Shown here: positions 5,889 through 12,004 of the stretch, in pieces | Layout: every line of letters starts with the position of its first letter | Numbering within the stretch: the stretch's first letter is position 1 | Assembly (NCBI GenBank): GCA_020253595.1 | Contig: JADCBH010000345.1 | Coordinates: 1 to 12,004 of the forward strand | DNA length: 12,004 bases | From: Brevundimonas sp. | GTDB taxonomy: Bacteria; Pseudomonadota; Alphaproteobacteria; Caulobacterales; Caulobacteraceae | Direction: 5' to 3' | The notes under the pieces: generated by a model | Databases searched by the model: none | Told to the model about the DNA's origin: nothing | Seen by the model: only the letters and a program-made list of their open reading frames with translations | Program-made: the position numbers and the translations under genes

Positions 5889-7021
5889 GCCGGCGCGCCG
5901 CCGATCCAGACCCCCGCAACCTCCAGGGCGGTGTCCAGATGGACCAGGTCCGCCCGCCTGCCGGGTTCGATCGCGCCGATCCGATCGCCCAGTCCCAGGA
6001 ACCGGGCCGGCGTCTTGCTGGCCATGGCCGAGGCCGTGGCGAGATCGACGCCCATCAGGCGGACGGCGTTACGGACGGCCAGGGCCATGTCCAGGTCCGA
6101 CCCCGCCATGGTGCCGTCCTCGGCGCGGCAGGTCCCGTCCTCCGCGACGATCCGACGGCCGCCCAGGGTGAAGTGTTTGTCGGCCGAGCCCACGGTCGGC
6201 ATCGCGTCGGTCACCAGCATAAGGTGGTCCGGCCCTGCAGCCGAGAGGGCGATCCGGAGAGCGGCGGGATGGACATGGTGGCCATCCACGATCAGCCCGC
6301 AGGTCAGGCCGAGATCGAGCGCGGCGCCCACCACCCCCGGCTGCCGGCTTTCGAACGATGGCATGGCGTTGAACAGATGGGTCACACCTGTGAGCCCCGC
6401 GTCCACGGCCGAGCGCATCTGGTCATAGGTGGCCAGTGTGTGTCCTGCGGACACGACCACGCCCCGCCCGGTCAGGGCCTGAAGGATCGACGGTTCGACC
6501 AGCTCGGGGGCCAGGGTCACCAGCGTCACCCCGCCGGTCAGGGACGAGAGAAGGTCGACGGCGGCGGGGTCCAGCGCGCGGAACTTGGCGGCGTCGTGGA
6601 TCCCCGGCTTGCCCCGGTTCAGGAACGGCCCTTCGAGGTGAAGGCCGACGACGCCCGGAACACCCTCCGCCATGGCCGCCTGCACGGCCGCGATCGCCCG
6701 GGCGACCACCTCGAGGTCGTCGCTGATCAGGGTGGGCAGGAGGGCGGTGGTGCCGAAACGCCGATGCGCCGCCGCGATCGCCCTGACACCCTCGAGCGTC
6801 GGTTGGTCGTTCAGCAGGACGCCACCGCCGCCATTGACCTGGACGTCGATGAACCCGGGGACCAGAAAGCCCCCGTCGAGATGAAGACGCGACAGACCCG
6901 GCGACAGGCGGGCCACGGCCGTCACCTCCAGGATCCTCGCCCGGTCCACCACGACGGCGTGGTTGTCCAACCATCCTTGCGGCGTCAAAACGCGCGCGCC
7001 TGTCATTGCCTGGGCGGTCAT
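5885..7021 (-). CDS. nagA: N-acetylglucosamine-6-phosphate deacetylase
   Basis: NagA hydrolyses GlcNAc-6-P to glucosamine-6-P and acetate in the cytoplasm, the step joining the GlcNAc and MurNAc branches. The 378-residue amidohydrolase barrel shows PGFIDVQVNGGGG (55-67), with Q61 and N63 in place of the usual HxH metal pair as in E. coli NagA. It also has HLEGPFLN with metal ligand E130, SAGHT with H194, THLFNAM with H215, DGHHVHP with H249, and VTDAM with catalytic D272. These match E. coli E131, H195, H216, H251 and D273. The ATG overlaps the stop of the upstream deaminase (ATGA, 7018-7021), and its stop overlaps the next start, so the three genes form a coupled operon. A second ATG at 7008-7006 would remove five residues and cannot be excluded. 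All expected catalytic residues are present. Confidence 0.96.
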   Translation of the reverse strand: MTAQAMTGARVLTPQGWLDNHAVVVDRARILEVTAVARLSPGLSRLHLDGGFLVPGFIDVQVNGGGGVLLNDQPTLEGVRAIAAAHRRFGTTALLPTLISDDLEVVARAIAAVQAAMAEGVPGVVGLHLEGPFLNRGKPGIHDAAKFRALDPAAVDLLSSLTGGVTLVTLAPELVEPSILQALTGRGVVVSAGHTLATYDQMRSAVDAGLTGVTHLFNAMPSFESRQPGVVGAALDLGLTCGLIVDGHHVHPAALRIALSAAGPDHLMLVTDAMPTVGSADKHFTLGGRRIVAEDGTCRAEDGTMAGSDLDMALAVRNAVRLMGVDLATASAMASKTPARFLGLGDRIGAIEPGRRADLVHLDTALEVAGVWIGGAPA

Positions 7022-8049
7022 CGCGTGCGCGTCACCTTGGCGAGCATGGCCGGTCGGTCCGGGTCGCGACCGCGTTCAACGGCGACCGCATTGACCATGC
7101 GGTAGAAGGATTGTGCCAGAGCGATCGGAGCGAGGACGGGGTGGAGATCCGGCACGATCGGCGCTTCAAGGCAGCCCGGGATCGCCCGTCCGGCCACCGA
7201 GACCCGGGCGCCGCGATCGACGAACCGCGCCATGAGATCGTCCAGACCGTCATCCCCTGCGTCGCCCGGAGGAAGCACCAGGACCGGAAACCCCGCCTCG
7301 ACCAGTTCCATCGGACCGTGAGCGACCTCGGCGATGCTGAAGGCCTCGGCGTGAAGGCCGCAGGTCTCCTTGAACTTCAGCGCCGCTTCCTGGGCGACAC
7401 CGAGCGTCGCACCGCGCCCCAGAACGAAGGCTCCGCGGGCCGAGGCAAAGGACCGGGCGACCGGGCTCCAGTCGAGGTGCCAGGCGGACGACAGGGCGGC
7501 GGGCAGGGCCTCCAGAGCCGCCTGGAGCGAGGCGTCCCCTGCCCGGATAGCAGTCAGGCGGGCGATGGCCGAGAGACTGGCCAGATAGCTCTTGGTGGCG
7601 GCGACGCTGACCTCGGGCCCGGCGCGCAGCGGCAGCACGACCTCCGCGATGTCGGCGAGGGGCGATCGCTCGTCATTGACCAGGGCCACGACCAGAGCCC
7701 CCGCGCCGCGGGCGGCCCGGGCCGACAGCAGCAGGTCCGGACTGCGCCCGGACTGCGAGATCACCAGGAAGAGCGCGCCTCGGGCCCGGTCCAGGCGACG
7801 GCCATAGATGGAGACGACCGACGGCGGCTGAGAGACGACGGGGAGGTCGAGTAGGGTTTCGAACAGATGCTTGGCGTAGGTCGCGGCGTGGTCTGAACTG
7901 CCCCGCGCGCAGGTGAAGGCGACGGGCGCATCCAGCATCGCGAGGCGCTGTGCGAGCGCGGCATAGAGGCTGTCGTCGTCACCCTGACGCGCGACGACCT
8001 CGGCCGCCTGGGCCGCCTCCTCGAACATCCTGGTGGCCGAGGGCTCCAT
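7018..8049 (-). CDS. nagB-II: Glucosamine-6-phosphate deaminase, NagB-II (SIS) type
   Basis: A 343-residue protein with two SIS (sugar isomerase) domains, about residues 30-175 and 195-330. It corresponds to the isomerase half of GlmS without the glutaminase domain. Sugar-phosphate binding motifs are CARGSSDHAA (47-56), ISQSGRSPD (97-105) and ATKSYLASLSA (151-161). The second half has LGRGATLGVAQEAALKFKETCGLHAEAFSIAEVAHGP, with E235 and H244 in the positions of the GlmS catalytic Glu and His, and ends with the GlmS-like RDPDRPAMLAKVTRT. Such stand-alone proteins in nag clusters are deaminases that convert glucosamine-6-P to fructose-6-P and ammonia, replacing classical NagB. AgaS-like ketose isomerases are relatives, but the nagA neighbour supports NagB-II. 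The ATG has GGAG seven bases upstream. It is first in its operon, behind an operator-bearing promoter. Confidence 0.9.
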   Translation of the reverse strand: MEPSATRMFEEAAQAAEVVARQGDDDSLYAALAQRLAMLDAPVAFTCARGSSDHAATYAKHLFETLLDLPVVSQPPSVVSIYGRRLDRARGALFLVISQSGRSPDLLLSARAARGAGALVVALVNDERSPLADIAEVVLPLRAGPEVSVAATKSYLASLSAIARLTAIRAGDASLQAALEALPAALSSAWHLDWSPVARSFASARGAFVLGRGATLGVAQEAALKFKETCGLHAEAFSIAEVAHGPMELVEAGFPVLVLPPGDAGDDGLDDLMARFVDRGARVSVAGRAIPGCLEAPIVPDLHPVLAPIALAQSFYRMVNAVAVERGRDPDRPAMLAKVTRTR

Positions 8050-8168
8050 GCCGCCTCTCCGTCTTGAAATACCTATTTAATACCAATTTGCAAGCAGGTG
8101 GCAAGGGTCGCCGGTCGCGCCCGACGATCAATCGGTCGCCCTGCGCCGGAGCCTCGGCGACGGCGGGG
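8050..8168 (-). promoter_or_regulatory. Promoter region of the nagB-II - nagA - GH84 operon
   Basis: Reading leftwards, TTGCCA (8104-8099) and TATTAA (8082-8077) at 16-base spacing form a plausible sigma-70-type promoter. TTGCAA (8093-8088) is an alternative -35 that would place the whole operator in the spacer. In either case the repeat at 8068-8085 overlaps core promoter elements. The rest of the stretch, just after the NagX-type gene, shows no convincing terminator. Confidence 0.5.
8068..8085 (-). promoter_or_regulatory. Putative NagR (GntR-family) operator, nagB-II side
   Basis: On the minus strand this reads TGGTATT-AAAT-AGGTATT, one base off the perfect direct repeat found at 3892-3909. 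Both sites share TTAATACCA in the same register. Its position over the promoter predicts repression of the nagB-II-nagA-GH84 operon by the locus regulator. Confidence 0.65.
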
Positions 8169-9251
8169 TTAGGCGCGGATCAGCCAGCCACGTCGACGCA
8201 GCCAGGGGATCGGCACGAGAGTGACGGCCGTCGCGAGAAGGGCGAAGATCAGGGAGGCGATCGGGTCCGGGATATCCAGGCTCTGGATCGCCCGAAACCC
8301 CGAGGACCAGAGGGTCTCGCCGAAGGGCGCACGCACGAGGAGTGCGATCAGAACCATGTGCACGACATAGACGGTCAGGGCCGTCTGACCGGCAAAGACC
8401 ATGAGACCCAGAACCGGGCGGGCCCGCCCCGCGGCCGTCGCCGCGCCCAGCGACAGCAGAAGGGCCAGTCCGGTCCCCGAGGCCACGAGGGCATAGCTCG
8501 CCGTCCAGAGCGCCTTGTTCAACGGCACAAGGGGCGTCAGGGCCAGACCGGCGGCGATCAGGCCCAGCGCGACCGAGCCTGGGACGGCGTACCCCCGCCC
8601 GGCCTTCAGTCGGGCCAGGGCGACACCCCCCAGTCCGGTCCCGATCGCCGACAGGGTCGACCACGCCCCTTCCGGATCCCAGCGCTCGCGGTGAAGCCGT
8701 CCAGGCACCAGGGTCTGATCGAGCCACCCACTGAACCCCTGACCCATGGCCAGGCTGGGCGCGGTCTCTCCCGGCGCGGTGACCAGGAGGATCGCGAGGC
8801 CATGGACGGCGAGGCAGGCGACGGCGAACCCGGCGGGGATCCAGGGGCCTCCGCTGAACCGGGCGACGAGCACGCAGACGAGATAGACCAGGGCGATGCG
8901 CTGGAGCACCCCGACCCAGCGGATCTCGTTCGGATCGAGGGTCGGACGGATCAGCCACCCCAGGGCGACCCCGATGGCGAACAGGACCGCGACCCTGCGC
9001 GCCACAGGACCGAAGGAGGGCGACCTCATCGCCCGCACAGCCAGAGGCGTCGAAAGCCCGACGGCCAGGATGAACCAGGGAAAGACCAGGTCCGCCAGGG
9101 TCAGACCGTTCCAGGCAGCGTGGGCCAGCACGGGAAAGGCCGAGCCCGCGTCACCCTGAAGATTGACGATGACCATGAGCAGGACGGTCAGCCCCCGGAA
9201 GGCGTCCAGCCCCAGGTCGCGACCGGTCGGCCTGGAGGTGGCTTCAGACAA
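8169..9251 (-). CDS. nagX: NagX-type membrane protein, heparan-glucosaminide N-acetyltransferase-like
   Basis: An integral inner-membrane protein of 360 residues in the COG4299/DUF5009 group, related to human lysosomal HGSNAT. The family signatures are at the N-terminus: RDLGLDAFRGLTVLLMVIVN (11-30) in the first membrane segment and AHAAWNGLTLADLVFPWFILAVGLS (43-67). Several further hydrophobic segments follow, for example MVFAGQTALTVYVVHMVLIALLV near the end, giving roughly ten or more in total. Homologues recur in bacterial GlcNAc clusters, where the name NagX is used. The role is not firmly established; transmembrane acetylation of an amino sugar from cytosolic acetyl-CoA is the expectation from HGSNAT. 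The TTG start overlaps the gntR stop by eight bases, with a poorly spaced GAGAGG upstream; the next Met in frame (residue 26) lies inside the first membrane helix, so the TTG is preferred. It is last in the symporter-murQ-gntR operon. Confidence 0.88.
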   Translation of the reverse strand: MSEATSRPTGRDLGLDAFRGLTVLLMVIVNLQGDAGSAFPVLAHAAWNGLTLADLVFPWFILAVGLSTPLAVRAMRSPSFGPVARRVAVLFAIGVALGWLIRPTLDPNEIRWVGVLQRIALVYLVCVLVARFSGGPWIPAGFAVACLAVHGLAILLVTAPGETAPSLAMGQGFSGWLDQTLVPGRLHRERWDPEGAWSTLSAIGTGLGGVALARLKAGRGYAVPGSVALGLIAAGLALTPLVPLNKALWTASYALVASGTGLALLLSLGAATAAGRARPVLGLMVFAGQTALTVYVVHMVLIALLVRAPFGETLWSSGFRAIQSLDIPDPIASLIFALLATAVTLVPIPWLRRRGWLIRA

Positions 9252-9987
9252 GCGAATAGGCGCCTCTCAACTCGCTGACGAAATCATAGCGGTCGCCGCG
9301 ATAGGCGGAGCGGGTGAACTCCACGGGACGGCCATCGGCCAGGCGGGTGATGCGTTCGATGCGCAGCAGTTCGCTTTTCTCGGCGATCGAAAGAAGTCCG
9401 GCTTCGGTCGGCGTGGCCAGCGATGCCCTCACCTTCTGGGTGCCCGAGACCGGCCGAAGACCTCGGGCCTCAAGCGCGGCGTACAGGCTGTCGCCCAGGC
9501 CCTCCAGGTCCGGAAGGAACTCCGCGGGGACGATCGCGTGCTCGATCGCGAGGGGTTCGCCGCTGGCCAGACGCACACGACCGAGCCTGAGCACACAGGC
9601 GGTGGCGTCCAGTTCGAGGACGCGCGCCTCCTCGGCGGAGGCGACGGCATAGGTCTTCATCAGCCAGATGGCGCCGGTCATCTCGCCCCGCGCCGAGGCG
9701 TCCTCGCTGAAACTGCTGAGGTAGGAGCCCGGGGCCTCGATGCGGGGCGCCACATAGGTCCCGGAGCCCTGGCGTCGGATCAGCAGTCCCTCCTCGATCA
9801 GGGTTTCGATGGCGCGCCGCACGGTGACGCGCGACGCGTCGAGGATCTGGCAGAGGTCGCGTTCCGAAGGCAGGGCGTCCCCGGCGTCGAGTTCGCCCGT
9901 CATGATCCTCTGTCGCAGCGTCTGGGCCAGACGCAGATAGATCGGCGCCTTGCCCTCGAGCCGGAGACCGTCGGGCGCGGCGGTCAT
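9244..9987 (-). CDS. nagR: GntR-family regulator, HutC subfamily (probable NagR)
   Basis: A 247-residue transcription regulator. The winged helix at about 13-80 has the GntR pattern PIYLRLAQTLRQRIMTGELDAGDALPSERDLCQ, then DASRVTVRRAIETLIEEGLLIRRQGSGTYVA. The C-terminal UTRA ligand domain (about 95-240) shows LRLGRVRLASGEPLAIEHAIVPAEFLPDL and ERITRLADGRPVEFTRSAYRGDRYDF, as in HutC-type sensors. Relatives such as DasR and YvoA/NagR respond to GlcNAc-6-P or GlcN-6-P, both intermediates made here. It is the only regulator among the catabolic genes and probably binds the two TGGTATT direct repeats at 3892-3909 and 8068-8085. Its ATG overlaps the murQ stop (ATGA), so it is made with murQ and the symporter. 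Any autoregulatory site would be upstream of the symporter, beyond the window. Confidence 0.9.
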   Translation of the reverse strand: MTAAPDGLRLEGKAPIYLRLAQTLRQRIMTGELDAGDALPSERDLCQILDASRVTVRRAIETLIEEGLLIRRQGSGTYVAPRIEAPGSYLSSFSEDASARGEMTGAIWLMKTYAVASAEEARVLELDATACVLRLGRVRLASGEPLAIEHAIVPAEFLPDLEGLGDSLYAALEARGLRPVSGTQKVRASLATPTEAGLLSIAEKSELLRIERITRLADGRPVEFTRSAYRGDRYDFVSELRGAYSLV

Positions 9988-10880
9988 GCGGGGTTCGCCT
10001 CCGCCTCGGCCAGGGCCGGGCGAAGGGCGCCGTCGTGTCGGGCCAGAAGTTCGCCGGCCAGGGTCACCTCGACCCCCCGGGCCACAAGCACGGCGGTCTT
10101 GATATCGTTCCCTGCAGCCGCCAGCGCCATGGCCGCCGCCGCCGGCCCGCAGCCTGACAGCCGGTCGACCATGCCCTCGGCCCGCCGCAGAAGCTTGTCG
10201 TTGGAAATCACCATATCCACCATCAGCCCGCGATAGACGCGACCGAGCCGGAGCATGATCGCCGTCGAGAGCATGTTCAACGCGGCCTTCTGCGAGGTTC
10301 CCGCCTTCATCCGGGTCGAGCCCGCGATCAACTCGCTGCCGGTCCGGGCGACGATCGGGAAGTCCGCGCCGTCGACAAGGGGCGTCTGCGCGTTGTTCGC
10401 CAGGCCGATGGTCAAGGCCCCCTGGTCCCGGGCCCAGGCCTGGGCGCTCAGGGTGAAGGGCGTGCGACCACTGGCGGCGACCCCGATCACGACATCCGCG
10501 GCCCCCACCGACCGGGCCTGGAGCTGGCGAACCGCATCCTCGCGATCATCTTCGGCGCCTTCGGCGCTGACCACGAGGGACTCCAGCCCGCCGGCCAGGG
10601 CGAACACCAGCCGGTCCTGGGGCCAGCCGAAGGTGGGGGTCAGTTCCACACCGTCCTGGACGGCGATCCGTCCCGACGTTCCGGCGCCGACATAGACCAG
10701 CCGCCCGCCGTCCCGCAGCCGCAGGGCAGCGGCATCGCTGGCGCGCGCGATGGCCGGGACCTGATCCTTCAGCGCGGCGATCGCGCTGAGCTGGCCTTCG
10801 AGCATCGCCTGGATCGCGACCTCCAGAGGCCAGGAATCGATGTCCACGTAACGAGGATCGATCGTTTCGGTGCCGCTCAT
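9984..10880 (-). CDS. murQ: N-acetylmuramic acid 6-phosphate etherase
   Basis: MurQ cleaves the lactyl ether of MurNAc-6-P, giving GlcNAc-6-P and D-lactate, and is the entry from MurNAc into the GlcNAc route. The protein is 298 residues, the same as E. coli MurQ, and is a single SIS-fold etherase. Motifs: LVYVGAGTSGRIAVQDGVELTPTFGWP (61-87) with catalytic E79; SAEGAEDDREDA (105-116) with second catalytic E110; GVAASGRTPF; and GSTRMKAGTSQKAALNMLSTA. The 31-residue spacing of the two glutamates equals that of E83/E114 in E. coli. The ATG overlaps the symporter stop (ATGA, 10877-10880) with GGGAG seven bases upstream, and its own stop overlaps gntR. It depends on AnmK, encoded elsewhere in this window, for MurNAc-6-P unless a MurNAc kinase exists elsewhere in the genome. 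Confidence 0.96.
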   Translation of the reverse strand: MSGTETIDPRYVDIDSWPLEVAIQAMLEGQLSAIAALKDQVPAIARASDAAALRLRDGGRLVYVGAGTSGRIAVQDGVELTPTFGWPQDRLVFALAGGLESLVVSAEGAEDDREDAVRQLQARSVGAADVVIGVAASGRTPFTLSAQAWARDQGALTIGLANNAQTPLVDGADFPIVARTGSELIAGSTRMKAGTSQKAALNMLSTAIMLRLGRVYRGLMVDMVISNDKLLRRAEGMVDRLSGCGPAAAAMALAAAGNDIKTAVLVARGVEVTLAGELLARHDGALRPALAEAEANPA

Positions 10881-12004
10881 CGAACCGCTCCCGCATCGGC
10901 GACCCTGGGGGGACGCCCCACAAGACAGACCAGGGTCGCCAGAACGGCCCCGAAGGTCAGCTGCCAGGGAAAGGCGATCGTGCCCATCCAGACGGGAAGC
11001 CCGATCGCCTTGACCACATAGGGCTGAAACGCCGTCACCGCGAGGAAGCCCACGATCAGGGCCGCGACCACCGACGCCGAGGACCCGCGCCGCGTGAAGA
11101 CAGCGGTGAAATAGACTCCCAGCAGCCCGGCGTAGGCGAAGGCCATGACGCCGAGCACGAAGTCCAGCAGGGGCGCGCTGGTGGCCCTCTGCCAGTAGTA
11201 GCAGAGGATCGACATGCCGAAGAGACAGAGGCCGAGCAGGACCGTCATGGCGCGCCCTGCCCGAACGAAATGCAGGTCATCGCCGCGGCCGCGCTTTTCC
11301 GCCCAGGGACGATAGAAGTCGTTCACGGCCACAGCCGACATGGAGATCAGGCCCGAGTTGACCGCGGCGGCCGCGATGACCCCGACCGTCACCAGTCCCC
11401 GCACGCCCGGCGGAAGCTCGCTCAGGATGAAATGCATGAAGACGGTGATCTTCTCGCCCTGAAAGGTCGGCGCCACGGCCCCCGTCGCCGTCATCATCAG
11501 ATCGGGACGCTGATAGAAGACGTACAACAGCGATCCGATCATGAGGAAGATGAGGATGACCGGGACAGAGGCGACCACCGACCAGATCAGGGCGTTGCGC
11601 CCGCTGCGCGCGTCGTCGCAGGCGAGCAGCCGCTGGGTCGTGTCCTGGTCCAGCCCCGAGTTCCCGATGTTGAGCAGGACCAGACCCGTCAGGATCGCCG
11701 GAACGCTGAAGGACCTGGACAGGTCGAACGAAAAGTCGAACAGCCTGAGCTTGTCGACCCCCTCGGGCGTGGAGGACAGGGCGGTGAAGATCTGGTCCGG
11801 AGACGCGGGGATCTTCATCCAGAGAAAGACCAACACCGTCAGGGCGGCCCCCAGATAGAGCACGACCTGCACGAGATCGCTCCAGATGATCGAGTTCAGC
11901 CCGCCCATGAAGGTGAAGGCCAGGCCGAAGACCAGCAGGACGAAAGAGGCGATGACGATGTGTTCGGGCGCGATGTCCAGGAACATGATCATCGAGACGG
12001 CGAT
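10877..12004 (-). CDS. Sodium:solute symporter (SSS family), N-terminus beyond right edge
   Basis: The frame is open through the right edge, so this is the C-terminal part (375 codons) of a transporter that normally has about 500-560 residues; the Met at 11992 is internal. The family is shown by GGLNSIIWSDLVQVVLYLGAA, the SSS signature after a helix, and by NSGLDQDTTQRLLACDDARSGRNALIWS followed by a long hydrophobic segment. Further features are AAAAVNSGLISMSAVAVNDFYRPW and about nine predicted membrane segments. It imports a solute with sodium across the inner membrane. Coupling to murQ by a four-base overlap suggests an amino sugar such as MurNAc, anhydro-MurNAc or GlcNAc, but SSS substrate cannot be read from these residues. 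A promoter, and perhaps another operator, should lie to the right of the window. Confidence 0.9.
   Translation of the reverse strand: MAVSMIMFLDIAPEHIVIASFVLLVFGLAFTFMGGLNSIIWSDLVQVVLYLGAALTVLVFLWMKIPASPDQIFTALSSTPEGVDKLRLFDFSFDLSRSFSVPAILTGLVLLNIGNSGLDQDTTQRLLACDDARSGRNALIWSVVASVPVILIFLMIGSLLYVFYQRPDLMMTATGAVAPTFQGEKITVFMHFILSELPPGVRGLVTVGVIAAAAVNSGLISMSAVAVNDFYRPWAEKRGRGDDLHFVRAGRAMTVLLGLCLFGMSILCYYWQRATSAPLLDFVLGVMAFAYAGLLGVYFTAVFTRRGSSASVVAALIVGFLAVTAFQPYVVKAIGLPVWMGTIAFPWQLTFGAVLATLVCLVGRPPRVADAGAVR

Noticed and set aside
5382..7105. Long plus-strand frames opposite the GH84-like gene and nagA (5382-6428 and 5939-7105)
   Set aside because: Low-complexity Arg/Pro/Gly-rich translations on the complement of genes with intact catalytic motifs; no ribosome site or family pattern.
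7018..8049. Reading the double-SIS gene as glmS
   Set aside because: It lacks the N-terminal glutaminase domain and its cysteine, and its place ahead of nagA supports a catabolic deaminase.
7950..9278. A 442-codon plus-strand frame opposite the NagX-type gene
   Set aside because: The translation is rich in Gly, Arg, Gln, Asp and Pro with no fold signature, while the opposite strand encodes a clear membrane protein.
1..12004. CRISPR array, tRNA or rRNA genes, insertion sequence ends
   Set aside because: No regularly spaced repeats, cloverleaf-like segments, transposase motifs or matching terminal inverted repeats were seen.

Overview
The window is GC-rich DNA from a Gram-negative bacterium, most likely an alphaproteobacterium; the gene set and style fit Caulobacterales such as Brevundimonas or Caulobacter. 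That placement is inferred from protein style, base composition and cluster content, not from a marker gene. From about 797 to the right edge it is a dense catabolic locus for amino sugars and peptidoglycan turnover products. The first ~790 bases are different: lower in GC, loosely packed, and carrying a small excisionase/AlpA-type helix-turn-helix gene, as seen at edges of integrated elements.

Layout from left to right: an unidentified partial gene on the minus strand (1-251); a small HTH gene on the plus strand (374-580); a non-coding stretch with a perfect 10-bp inverted repeat (619-649); dld (D-lactate dehydrogenase) and anmK (anhydro-MurNAc kinase) as a minus-strand pair; a divergent control region (3770-3953); a BadF-type GlcNAc/glucosamine kinase on the plus strand; a minus-strand operon of NagB-II-type SIS deaminase, nagA and a GH84-like N-acetylglucosaminidase; a control region (8050-8168); and a second minus-strand operon of a sodium:solute symporter (cut by the right edge), murQ, a GntR/HutC regulator and a NagX-type membrane acyltransferase.

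The genes form a nearly closed pathway. The symporter presumably imports an amino sugar. The GH84-like enzyme may release GlcNAc from small conjugates in the cytoplasm. AnmK turns anhydro-MurNAc into MurNAc-6-P. MurQ splits MurNAc-6-P into GlcNAc-6-P and D-lactate. The BadF kinase makes GlcNAc-6-P from GlcNAc. NagA deacetylates GlcNAc-6-P and the SIS deaminase yields fructose-6-P. Dld oxidises the D-lactate to pyruvate. Thus both halves of MurNAc, sugar and lactyl ether, are provided for in one locus.

Regulation looks unified. Two non-coding regions each carry a TGGTATT-N4-(T/A)GGTATT direct repeat placed over or between promoter elements, and the locus encodes one GntR regulator. Most genes inside the operons overlap by 4-8 bases, and several use GTG or TTG starts.
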